This document shows, one piece after another, positions 19,015 through 19,036 of a stretch of DNA of 19,036 bases (position 1 is its first letter; the number at the start of each line of letters is the position of its first letter). The DNA is from Anaerolineales bacterium (GTDB lineage: Bacteria > Chloroflexota > Anaerolineae > Anaerolineales > E44-bin32). The DNA lies in NCBI GenBank assembly GCA_023250385.1, contig JAHFAU010000017.1, positions 1 through 19,036 on the forward strand, written 5' to 3'. Position numbers and translations under genes: made by a program. The notes under the pieces are model-generated. The model had not been told where the DNA came from. It worked only from the letters and a program-made list of their open reading frames with translations, and did not search any database.

Positions 19015-19036
19015 ATGGTGCGGTTCCGAAAAGTGG
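19015..19036 (+). CDS. Possible start of a further gene (5' end only)
   Basis: An ATG at 19015 opens a frame reading MVRFRKV to the window edge, 16 nt after the TAGAAT. Only seven codons are visible, and no Shine-Dalgarno sequence precedes it. Without downstream sequence this could equally be the leader of another gene or an RNA. Confidence 0.25.

Overview
This GC-rich window looks like chromosomal DNA of a free-living bacterium, most plausibly a Chloroflexota (Anaerolineae-like) lineage. The assignment is an inference from content: lipoproteins with Pro/Thr/Ala-rich linkers, an SLBB+HhH ComEA, a DHH-CBS-nucleotidyltransferase fusion, a Cys-containing LipM-like enzyme, and M23 lipoproteins. 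Coding density is very high, no gap exceeds about 150 bp, and I saw no tRNA, rRNA, insertion sequence, CRISPR or prophage.

Layout. (1) 1-1780, minus strand: comEA (DNA uptake), mutM (oxidised-purine glycosylase), then a membrane-anchored protein cut by the window edge. (2) 1805-2359, plus strand: a PduO-type cobalamin adenosyltransferase, divergent from comEA across a shared symmetric -10 element; it meets the next unit tail to tail with interlocked stop codons. (3) 5071-2356, minus strand: a protein with two XRE helix-turn-helix domains, a TPR protein, a tandem GNAT protein and a V4R-like protein. (4) 8317-5189, minus strand: two histidine kinases and an OmpR-type regulator in overlapping frames, with a stand-alone receiver protein divergent at 8453. 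The first kinase starts with a zinc ribbon and a MshEN-like (putative c-di-GMP-binding) module. (5) 10027-8931, minus strand: LipM-like octanoyltransferase plus a DUF503/YlxP protein. (6) 10055-14239, plus strand: a solute-binding lipoprotein without transporter partners, a tRNA nucleotidyltransferase of the DHH-CBS fusion type that appears to lack DHHA1, and a coupled GNAT. (7) 14390-18961, plus strand: three consecutive divergent paralogues, each a lipoprotein with LysM, an undescribed helical domain with an invariant Glu, and a C-terminal M23 peptidase. This last cluster is the best candidate for a little-described system, probably for cell-wall remodelling. A strong promoter at 18970-18998 starts the next unit.

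Gene expression has a clear pattern. Several unit-leading genes (mutM, the adenosyltransferase, lipM) have TATAAT only 7-8 nt before the start codon, which predicts leaderless mRNAs. Shine-Dalgarno sequences are seen before three other genes: the OmpR-type regulator, the orphan receiver and the second GNAT. ATGA-type 4-bp overlaps are common inside units.
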